From Paenibacillus taiwanensis DSM 18679 (GTDB lineage: Bacteria; Bacillota; Bacilli; Paenibacillales; Paenibacillaceae): a stretch of DNA of 64,000 bases. Shown here in pieces: positions 57,381 through 64,000 of this stretch. A model generated the notes under the pieces. That model made no database searches. It was not told where the DNA came from and saw only the letters and a list, made by a program, of their open reading frames with translations. Location of the stretch: positions 22,850-86,849 of the forward strand of contig NZ_KE384306.1 in assembly GCF_000425125.1 (NCBI RefSeq), in the 5' to 3' direction. The position numbers and the translations under genes were made by a program. How positions within the stretch are numbered: position 1 is the first letter of the stretch; the number at the start of each line of letters is the position of its first letter.

Positions 57381-58352
57381 ATGGAAGCGTTGTCAGATCA
57401 AGTCGTAACGCCTGACGTCGTTACGTTTGGGGAATCGATGGCATTGTTCAGTTCCGCAGATACACGAGGGCTGGAATATGCGCAAACGGTTATGAAGTCT
57501 TTTGGTGGAGCAGAAAGTAATGTGGCGATCGGCTTGTCCAGGCTGGGCCACCGTGTTGGATGGTTTAGTCGGCTTGGGCTTGATCCGCTAGGCCGTTATA
57601 TTTTGAAAGCGGTACGCGGAGAAGGCGTTGACGTGTCCCGTGTTCAATTATGTGAAGATGAGGCAACAGGTGTGATGATGCGTGAAGCGGTTGCTGGACG
57701 TTCCTCTGTGTACTACTATCGCAAGCATTCGGCTGCAAGCCGCCTGAAGCCTGATGATTTGGATCAGGACTACATTCGTTCGGCGAAGCTGCTCCACGTA
57801 ACAGGTATTACGTCTGCATTAAGCAGCAGTTGTGCGGACACGGTCCAAGCCGCTGTTCGAACCGCGAAGGACGCAGGTGTTAAAGTAAGCTTCGATCCGA
57901 ACCTGCGCTTGAAATTATGGTCGATCGAACAGGCGCGGGCGGAACTGCTTCCGCTGGCGGATGAGGTGGATTATTTTTTGCCTGGTCTGGATGAGCTGAA
58001 GCTGCTCTACGACACAGAGGATGAGCAAACGATCTTTCATCGTTTGGGCCAATTATCTGCGACTTGTATTGTAAAAGGCGGACTTGGCACGAACTATGTC
58101 GTACGTGGCTCACAAGTAAGCCGCGTCCCCTACACACCTGTTCAGCACGTGGTGGATACGGTCGGAGCGGGTGATGCGTTCTGCGCAGGTTTGCTATCAG
58201 GAATCGTTCGGGGATATGACATTGTGGAGGCAGTGCAGTTAGGCAATGTCATGGGGGCGATGGTTGTGCAGTCTTTTGGTGACTGGGAAGCGCTGCCTAC
58301 ATGGGCGCAAGTGCAGAATAAGCTGAATCACGCTGTACATATTGAGCGCTAA
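57381..58352 (+). CDS. kdgK: 2-Dehydro-3-deoxygluconokinase (PfkB family sugar kinase)
   Basis: KdgK phosphorylates 2-keto-3-deoxygluconate with ATP. The 323-residue PfkB kinase has the sugar-binding GGAESNVAIGLSRLG (42-56), SVYYYRKHSAAS, FDPNLRLKLW (171-180) and the catalytic GAGD (262-265, D265). PfkB kinases are hard to tell apart, but the FDPN-x-R pattern and the eda gene 204 bases downstream argue for KdgK over fructokinase. GTGGGGAGGGCACATCGGG precedes the ATG. Confidence 0.85.
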   Translation: MEALSDQVVTPDVVTFGESMALFSSADTRGLEYAQTVMKSFGGAESNVAIGLSRLGHRVGWFSRLGLDPLGRYILKAVRGEGVDVSRVQLCEDEATGVMMREAVAGRSSVYYYRKHSAASRLKPDDLDQDYIRSAKLLHVTGITSALSSSCADTVQAAVRTAKDAGVKVSFDPNLRLKLWSIEQARAELLPLADEVDYFLPGLDELKLLYDTEDEQTIFHRLGQLSATCIVKGGLGTNYVVRGSQVSRVPYTPVQHVVDTVGAGDAFCAGLLSGIVRGYDIVEAVQLGNVMGAMVVQSFGDWEALPTWAQVQNKLNHAVHIER

Positions 58353-58556
58353 GCCCTTTTTGAAAGGATCTCTACTGTAAGTTTGCCAGTACATGATGAG
58401 GTTTGGTCGTTTTAACACTACAACTAGAATAATAGGATGACGAATGCACGAGCTTCTATTTGTCATACGAAATCATCAGGAGATTTACACGGTTTGGTTA
58501 CGAGTATTTCGCTTATACAGACAGACTCATTACTTATGGGAAGAGGAGTGTCAGAG

Positions 58557-59252
58557 ATGAACAAAATTCGTTTGCTACAGCAAATTCAAGCATGTGGCGT
58601 AGTTGCGGTGCTGCGTGCAGATTCAGCAGAGCAAGTTGTAGAGATGGCAGAGGAGGCAATAGCCGGAGGGATCAAAGTCATTGAAATTACACTGACGGTT
58701 CCTCGTGCATTACAAGCAATTGAGCAATTGCGAACTCGCTATTCAAGCGATCCGAACAGCCCGCTTTCATTTGCGATTATTGGTGCAGGCACTGTACTTG
58801 ATGCGTCTACGGCCCGTGCCAGCATTCTTGCAGGTGCGGAATTCGTGGTTGGTCCCTCATTGCAAGCCGAGACAGTGAAAATATGTAATCTGTATCGTGT
58901 TCCAGTTCTGCCAGGAGTCATGACGATCGCTGATGTGCAGCAAGCGTTGGAACTGGGTGTTGATATTGTGAAGTTGTTCCCTGGAAATCTGTACGATCCG
59001 TCTATTATTAAGACGATGAAAGGACCTTTGCCGCAAGCCAATTTTATGCCAACTGGCGGTGTTAATGTGCAAAACTTGGCAGACTGGATTCGTGCAGGAG
59101 CGGTTGCGGTAGGAATTGGCTCGGATTTGACCAAGGACGCCGTAGCTACTGGTGACATGTCTCATGTCCGACGTCAAGCTGAACGTTATATGGACGCTTA
59201 CCGCCAAGCGATCGGCGTTGAAGCCCCACTTGCCGGAACGATACCTGGCTAA
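58557..59252 (+). CDS. eda: KDPG/KHG aldolase
   Basis: Eda cleaves 2-keto-3-deoxy-6-phosphogluconate into pyruvate and glyceraldehyde 3-phosphate. The 231-residue protein has E43 in IEITLTVP and the Schiff-base lysine K139 in DIVKLFPGN, plus IGAGTVL and PTGGVN. The frame is open to 58437, but ATG 58557 follows AAGAGGAGTG and is preferred. Together with kdgK it gives the last two steps of uronate or keto-deoxygluconate breakdown; earlier pathway genes are not in the window. Confidence 0.92.
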   Translation: MNKIRLLQQIQACGVVAVLRADSAEQVVEMAEEAIAGGIKVIEITLTVPRALQAIEQLRTRYSSDPNSPLSFAIIGAGTVLDASTARASILAGAEFVVGPSLQAETVKICNLYRVPVLPGVMTIADVQQALELGVDIVKLFPGNLYDPSIIKTMKGPLPQANFMPTGGVNVQNLADWIRAGAVAVGIGSDLTKDAVATGDMSHVRRQAERYMDAYRQAIGVEAPLAGTIPG

Positions 59253-59287
59253 GGATCGGCCCCGTCTATAATATTGTGCATTGTCAT

Positions 59288-59326
59288 AAGCTGTCTCGTC
59301 GATTATCGGGGGACAGCTTTATTTTC
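59288..59326 (+). terminator. Rho-independent terminator after eda
   Basis: AAGCTGTC, loop of 14, GGACAGCTT, then TATTTTC. Confidence 0.75.
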
Positions 59327-59514
59327 ATTGTCGAACTATCCCCACAATCAAATCGAGCTAAGCCCAAAAAAGAATGTATCCATTTCATCCTGCTGCGTTC
59401 TTGAATTAGGTGGGTCCTCCATAGCTTTGCAATTTTTAATGGTGTACTGTTATGTACAGACTCTAGGCCTGTTTTTACAAGTAACAGTGACCGTCGTATA
59501 CTGCGAGGCATAAT

Positions 59515-59564
59515 ATAGGCATAGGCATAGGCATAGGCATAGACATCGGCATCGGCATCGGCTA
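59515..59564. repeat. Hexamer microsatellite in two registers
   Basis: ATAGGC-type hexamers run four times (ATAGGCATAGGC...), then change after an ATAGAC to three ATCGGC units. The two blocks differ by one base per unit, so a mutated unit seems to have been amplified in turn. Confidence 0.85.
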
Positions 59565-60045
59565 CAGGGCTTGAGCCCATTTTCCAGCGGTGCGGCCAAG
59601 TGCACTTATGGCCTGTTATAGGAACATGGACGGCTGCATAGCAGTTCAGGATGATACGATTAGGTCAAAGGTATACATGAGAGAAACAATGCGTAAGGCA
59701 GTTGCAATCGGCTGCATAAGCATACGACACAATATATAGAGGAATAGAGCAGGAATTCGAATGTTGACGTCGAATAATGCATAAGAGTAATAACTAGTAA
59801 TTATAAGAGATGTAGCAGTCCATCCGCCCATCCTATCGTTCTGATGACAGACAAGGCGCCTCGATGATCCAACACCAGTGGAAACTCGTGCGTCTTTTTG
59901 ACTATTAGGCATATGCACACATTCCTCCACCCTACCAGAAACCTCTATTGTTAACGCAAAATAGTACCGTCTAGTCGACTTCTTCAGGAACTTCAAAATT
60001 TGATTTCTTCATTTTCACATTACCGACATAGTGTAATCGCGATCA

Positions 60046-60061
60046 CGTGACTTGAATCACA
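60046..60061. promoter_or_regulatory. Possible Fnr/Crp-family binding site
   Basis: CGTGA-CTTGAA-TCACA matches TGTGA-N6-TCACA at nine of ten conserved bases. It lies 190 bases before the oxidoreductase gene, a plausible place for control by oxygen, but the promoter itself was not clearly found. Confidence 0.4.
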
Positions 60062-60250
60062 CTACTAAACGTCTATTTGGGTTACCATTTTGTCAGTCTA
60101 TTACAATTTGGTTTGACCTGTCCTCGTTGCGGAGCGTCTCCTGACACGTGTGCAGAAGTTCGGAAACTCATGCAGCAGACAGATAATGATATATGATTTT
60201 ACTATTCTTGGCCTATTCAGGCAGAGGAGATCGGAAAGGAGATCCACCAC

Positions 60251-61252
60251 ATGGTCACATTGCCCAAAGTGAACGAGCTTGGCTTCTTCGAGATTCGACT
60301 TGAATCTATAGGAGGGTTAGGTGCCAATCTGGCTGGCAAAATGCTGGCGGAGGCAGGGGTTACTGGCAGCGGATTAAATGGTGTCAGCTTCTCGTCATAT
60401 GGTTCGGAGAAGAAGGGCTCCCCGGTGAAAGCACACATTCGTTTTTGTATGCCAGACACACTTATTAGAGATACAACGCCGGTTGAACGCCCGCATATTG
60501 TAGGTATATTTCATGAAGCGCTTTACAAGACGGTAAACGTAACAAGTGGTGTAACAGAGGATAGTCTTGTGCTCGTTAACTCCGCCAAAACACCGGAGCG
60601 ATTGTTAGAAATGCTACGTTTGCCAGGAGGCAATATCGCCGTTATTGATGCGACAGGCATTGCACTTGAGGAGAAGAATCGGGCCAATATGGCTATGCTT
60701 GGTGCGATGTTCCGCTTGTGTGACTTTTTGGATGCGGAACAGATGAAAAGTGTAATCCGTAAGTCGCTGGAGAAGAAGTATCCGCAGTCAGTTCAGCCTG
60801 CGCTTAACACTTTCCAACGCGGCTATGACGAAGTGAAGTTCAGTGCTTTTCCAATAGCAGCAGGGATTGTGCTGCCAAAAGCTGTACGCTGGGATACGCC
60901 TGTATTGGGATACGAGACGCAGCCGATCGGCGGTGTAGTTGTCAACCCAGGGAATTCGATATTAAAAGATTTGAGTATTTCTCGCGCAGGCATGATGCCT
61001 CATTTTGCAGATGATAAATGTATTCATTGTGCTGCCTGCGACAATGTATGTCCAGATTTCTGCTTCGTATGGGAAGAGAAGCAAGACAAGAAGGGTCGCC
61101 CGCAGATGTTTTTGCAAGGCATCGACTATCAATACTGTAAAGGCTGCTTGAAATGTGTATATGCTTGTCCTACGGAAGCGCTTTCAGATGCGCGTGAGGA
61201 AGATGGGTACGCTGATGAGCATCGAGTGCCGCATCAATTTACGCTCGTATAG
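60251..61252 (+). CDS. 2-Oxoacid:acceptor oxidoreductase, gamma domain fused to a two-cluster ferredoxin domain
   Basis: This 333-residue protein combines a gamma-type domain (about 8-205, beginning FEIRLESIGGLGANLAGKML) with a 2x[4Fe-4S] ferredoxin domain (about 235-315) whose ligands are C257, C260, C263, C267 and C296, C299, C302, C306. It would pass electrons from oxidative decarboxylation of a 2-oxoacid (pyruvate, 2-oxoglutarate or a branched-chain acid) to ferredoxin or flavodoxin. The ATG follows AAAGGAGATCCACCAC. The catalytic partner follows at 61430. Substrate is not decidable from the sequence. Confidence 0.86.
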   Translation: MVTLPKVNELGFFEIRLESIGGLGANLAGKMLAEAGVTGSGLNGVSFSSYGSEKKGSPVKAHIRFCMPDTLIRDTTPVERPHIVGIFHEALYKTVNVTSGVTEDSLVLVNSAKTPERLLEMLRLPGGNIAVIDATGIALEEKNRANMAMLGAMFRLCDFLDAEQMKSVIRKSLEKKYPQSVQPALNTFQRGYDEVKFSAFPIAAGIVLPKAVRWDTPVLGYETQPIGGVVVNPGNSILKDLSISRAGMMPHFADDKCIHCAACDNVCPDFCFVWEEKQDKKGRPQMFLQGIDYQYCKGCLKCVYACPTEALSDAREEDGYADEHRVPHQFTLV

Positions 61253-61368
61253 GCTCATTTAGGCTCTTTTAGCTGATTTCACATTTGGCGTTTTTGAGGA
61301 TATTAATAGGCACCTATATTATACAGCGGACTACTACTCAGGTTGAAGATATGGCGATATAAATGTAG

Positions 61369-61396
61369 AAATAGACGAAATAGACGATATAGACGC
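61369..61396. repeat. Short tandem repeat before the alpha/beta gene
   Basis: AAATAGACG, AAATAGACG and ATATAGACG stand in a row, a 9-bp unit repeated three times with one change. It lies in the leader, 35 bases before the ATG. Confidence 0.7.
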
Positions 61397-61429
61397 AGTA
61401 GCACAACGATTAAAGGGGGATGAGGACCC

Positions 61430-63736
61430 ATGGCAATCGAATACGACAAAGAAGTGAAAATAGGGACCGTGGAACAACGGATGGTGTATGAATCCGGTAA
61501 CGAGATGGCTGCATATGCAGCGCATCAAATAAATTATCATATCATGGGGTATTATCCAATTTCGCCATCAACCGAGGTGGCGCAATTTCTGGATTTAATG
61601 AAGGCCAATGGGCAGCATGATATCAAGTTAATCCCTGCTGACGGCGAGCATGGCTCAGCAGGCATATGTTATGGTGCCTCCACGGCAGGCGGAAGAGTGT
61701 TTAATGCAACAAGTGCAAATGGATACATGTATATGCTGGAGCAAATGCCTGTCCAGTCAGGTACTCGTTTTCCTATGGTTATGAACTTGGTATGCCGCTC
61801 TGTGTCAGGCCCGCTTAATATTCATGGAGATCACTCCGATTTGTACTTCTCACTTAATACGGGCTGGCCTACGTTATTGTGCAGAGATCCGCAAGCGGTG
61901 TATGACATGAATATTATGGCGTTGAAGCTAGCGGAGGACCCCGAGGTACGCTTGCCTGTGCTGGTGGCATTCGATGGATACTTTACGTCGCACCAAAAGC
62001 GTCGTGTGCAGACGTTTGCGAATCGCGAGGACGTGGCTTCGTTTGTAGGTGAGAAGCCGATGGACGGTTTTGCTGATACATTGGATCGTAACCATCCAAT
62101 TACAGTAGGACCATACATGAACGAACCTGATTATATTAATAACTGCTATCAGCAGTCGATGGCGATGTATAAAGCAGGTGAAGTATTTGAACGTATACGC
62201 AAGGAATATTACGCATTAACAGGGCGCGACTATCCTATGCTTGATCTGTACCGGATGGATGATGCCGAAGTTGCTGTATTCTTACTGAACTCATCCGCAG
62301 AAATTATTAAGGATGTCGTGGATGAATTGCGTGAACGTGGAATTAAGGCAGGTTCTATCTCGCCAAACATAATCCGACCGTTTCCAGCGAAGGAGATTGC
62401 TGAGGCGCTCAAACATGTTAAGGCGATCACTGTAGGGGATCGTGCAGACGCCTACGGCGGACATGGCGGCAATATGCTGCTGGAGATCAAGTCAGCGCTA
62501 TTGACGTATAACAACCGTGATACGCTTGTCGTTGGTCGTATTTATGGACTTGGGGGCAAGGACTTTTACGCTGAGGATGGTCATGCGTTGTTTGAAGCGG
62601 CTATTGCTGCGGCAAACACAGGTGTGGTGGAGAAGCCATTTGATTACCATGGTCATACACCAGGTGAAGCTTCTAAAGCGCCGCAACGTGTGTTAGAGCC
62701 GATGAAATATGAGGATTTGAATACAGGGCTTATTACAGTCACACCGGATGAGACCAACGGTAAGCTTAATGTTCGTATTCCACCGCTGCGTAACCTTACA
62801 CGGAAGCCGAAGCGTATTGCACCTGGACATGGTGCTTGCCCTGGATGCGGTATATTCTCTGGTTTGGAACTGTTCTTTAAAGGTATTGAAGGTGATATCG
62901 TTACTTTATTTCATACTGGGTGTGCGATGGTCGTAACGACAGGCTATCCGTATTCAGCTCACAAAGCTACTTACATTCACAATTTGTTCCAGAATGGAGC
63001 GGCTACGTTGTCTGGTGTAGTCGAAATGTTCTGGGAGCGGAAGCGGCGTGGAGAACTGGACCACCTTAACTTGCCTGACGACTTTACATTTGTTATGGTA
63101 ACTGGCGATGGTGGTATGGACATCGGTATGGGGCCTGCAATAGGCGCCGCGCTACGTAATCATAAGATGATTATTTTAGAGTATGATAACGAAGGTTATA
63201 TGAATACGGGCGCGCAGCAGTCGTACTCGACTCCGCTTGGACATCGGACGTCTACTTCTAACGTCGGCTCGGTTCAAAAGGGTAAGCTGTTCCATCATAA
63301 GGATACTGCCCAAATTATGGCTGCGACTCATATTCCATATGTGTTTACAGGCAGCGAATCGTTCCCGCAGGACTTGGTGAAAAAGGCAGCAAAGGCGCAG
63401 TGGTACGCGCAGCATGAAGGACTTGTTTATGGCAAGATTCTCATTGCTTGCCCGTTGAATTGGCTTTCAGATGATAAGCTTGGCACTGACATTGTCAACT
63501 CAGCCGTAGATTCTTGCTTCTTCCCGTTGTATGAGGTGGAGCGTGGTATTACAAATATTACGTACAATCCTGAAGATAAGAATAAGAAAGTACCTCTTTT
63601 GGAGTGGCTAAACAAGATGGGCAAAACTCGTCATATGGGCAAGTCTGAAAATGCCGCTGCACTGCTGTCATTTGAGCAGGAAGTGGAGCGACGTTGGAAT
63701 GCGCTTAAAGCTAAGCATGAAAATCCTTATTTGTAG
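61430..63736 (+). CDS. 2-Oxoacid:acceptor oxidoreductase, alpha and beta parts fused
   Basis: This 768-residue protein carries the alpha half (about 15-430) with MGYYPISPSTEVAQF and the activating E73 in PADGEHGSAG, then the thiamine diphosphate-binding beta half (about 455-768) with GACPGCG (468-474) and GDGGMDIGMG (559-568) followed by the metal-site Asn in YDNEGYMNTG. It binds 2-oxoacid, CoA and TPP and works with the preceding electron-transfer protein. Starts at ATG after AAGGGGGATGAGGACCC. The pair makes a two-gene enzyme rather than one long pyruvate:flavodoxin oxidoreductase (about 1170 residues). Confidence 0.86.
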   Translation: MAIEYDKEVKIGTVEQRMVYESGNEMAAYAAHQINYHIMGYYPISPSTEVAQFLDLMKANGQHDIKLIPADGEHGSAGICYGASTAGGRVFNATSANGYMYMLEQMPVQSGTRFPMVMNLVCRSVSGPLNIHGDHSDLYFSLNTGWPTLLCRDPQAVYDMNIMALKLAEDPEVRLPVLVAFDGYFTSHQKRRVQTFANREDVASFVGEKPMDGFADTLDRNHPITVGPYMNEPDYINNCYQQSMAMYKAGEVFERIRKEYYALTGRDYPMLDLYRMDDAEVAVFLLNSSAEIIKDVVDELRERGIKAGSISPNIIRPFPAKEIAEALKHVKAITVGDRADAYGGHGGNMLLEIKSALLTYNNRDTLVVGRIYGLGGKDFYAEDGHALFEAAIAAANTGVVEKPFDYHGHTPGEASKAPQRVLEPMKYEDLNTGLITVTPDETNGKLNVRIPPLRNLTRKPKRIAPGHGACPGCGIFSGLELFFKGIEGDIVTLFHTGCAMVVTTGYPYSAHKATYIHNLFQNGAATLSGVVEMFWERKRRGELDHLNLPDDFTFVMVTGDGGMDIGMGPAIGAALRNHKMIILEYDNEGYMNTGAQQSYSTPLGHRTSTSNVGSVQKGKLFHHKDTAQIMAATHIPYVFTGSESFPQDLVKKAAKAQWYAQHEGLVYGKILIACPLNWLSDDKLGTDIVNSAVDSCFFPLYEVERGITNITYNPEDKNKKVPLLEWLNKMGKTRHMGKSENAAALLSFEQEVERRWNALKAKHENPYL

Positions 63737-63750
63737 TCGATAAAATGCCG

Positions 63751-63806
63751 AAATAACCTCGTCACGACAGCAGTTCTATATTGCTGATTGGGATGAGGTT
63801 ATTTTG
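63751..63806 (+). terminator. Rho-independent terminator after the oxidoreductase operon
   Basis: AAATAACCTC pairs with GAGGTTATTT, with an inner CAG/CTG stem, followed by TTTGCG. Confidence 0.75.
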
Positions 63807-64000
63807 CGTGCGAGGCGTGTAAGCGAATAAGCCGCAAAATCAGCCTTAACGAGTAAAAGGAGAGGCGGAATTGGCGAAATAAGCAGGAAAAACGAGCTTA
63901 ACAGGTGTGGAGTATGGGGTGGGTGTGAGGAAGGACAGATGGGTGAGCATGGTGAGAAGGTAGAGTAAGGGCAGAGAAGAGAGCAAGCAGAGAAGGGTAA
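63807..64000. repeat. Degenerate repeats and purine-rich tail at the window end
   Basis: CGAATAAGCCGCAAAATCAG (from 63824) recurs in changed form as CGAAATAAGCAGGAAAAACG (from 63875), both followed by TTAAC. From about 63905 on, the plus strand is almost all purine plus a little T (GGAGTATGGGGTGGGTGTGAG and so on). No gene was recognised; the region continues past the window. Confidence 0.5.

Larger units (their letters stand above)
59253..60250. other. Gene-free kilobase before the oxidoreductase genes
   Basis: No convincing gene was found in these 998 bases. They hold the eda terminator (59288-59326), a hexamer repeat array (59515-59564), and a Fnr/Crp-like site (60046-60061). The open frames on the minus strand here (including 59646-59996) start at weak codons without good ribosome binding sites and encode nothing recognisable. 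Confidence 0.55.

Noticed and set aside
59284..59580. Minus-strand frame encoding alternating Ala-Asp and Ala-Tyr dipeptides
   Set aside because: The pattern is just the hexamer microsatellite read in frame, and the frame covers the eda terminator.
59646..59996. 116-codon minus-strand open frame
   Set aside because: Starts at TTG without a good ribosome binding site and encodes no recognisable motif; kept only as a note in the gene-free kilobase.

Overview
The window reads as chromosomal DNA of a low-to-mid GC, endospore-forming Firmicute of the Paenibacillaceae (most like Paenibacillus). This is inferred from strong AGGAGG-type ribosome binding sites, two T-box leaders, LexA boxes of the Bacillus type, the Bacillus-like gene orders recJ-apt-relA-dtd-hemZ-hisS-aspS-tcdA-rarA, cymR-yrvO and alaS-ireB-ruvX-yrzB-mltG-trhP1-trhP2, and a YtvI-type sporulation membrane protein. 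I ran no searches: family calls come from recognised motifs and remembered family sequences.

Layout. 1-143: end of a cation efflux protein. 199-17985: mostly housekeeping genes on the plus strand (recJ, apt, an ApbE flavin transferase, relA, dtd, hemZ, T-box, hisS, aspS, tcdA, rarA, two crcB genes), with uraA on the minus strand. 18098-24721: a PCYCGC lipoprotein, an ArsR regulator, a CNNM/CorC-type exporter, mnmA (minus), cymR, yrvO, a PRC-barrel protein and a small zinc-ribbon protein. 24834-28449: anaerobic ribonucleotide reductase nrdDG behind two NrdR boxes, then an AI-2E family permease. 28450-30779: a repeat-rich, gene-poor stretch around one IS1595-like transposase-type gene whose promoter carries two LexA boxes. 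30780-39616: a methyltransferase, T-box, alaS and the alaS-linked operon. 39857-46699: a chemoreceptor, a class B PBP, a YtvI-like protein and a polysaccharide deacetylase. 47201-52879: a complete oppABCDF operon. 53084-59252: ilvD, an acyltransferase, a YwiC-like protein, and kdgK with eda. 59253-60250: a gene-free kilobase with hexamer repeats. 60251-63736: a two-gene 2-oxoacid:acceptor oxidoreductase. The end is a repeat-like, purine-rich intergenic stretch.

How it fits together. hisS-aspS and alaS are controlled by uncharged tRNA. The nrdDG promoter is overlapped by NrdR sites. nrdDG, hemZ and the oxidoreductase suit growth with little oxygen, and a possible Fnr/Crp-type site lies upstream of the oxidoreductase. 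cymR-yrvO-mnmA connect cysteine supply with tRNA thiolation. kdgK and eda together complete the last two steps of 2-keto-3-deoxygluconate breakdown.

The most unusual item is the transposase-like gene at 29388-30245. It has a clean SOS-type promoter with a LexA box in the 17-bp spacer and a second box just past the start site, and a good Shine-Dalgarno sequence, yet by eye it lacks most of the DDE residues. It looks like a maintained, damage-inducible, possibly domesticated zinc-ribbon DNA-binding protein.
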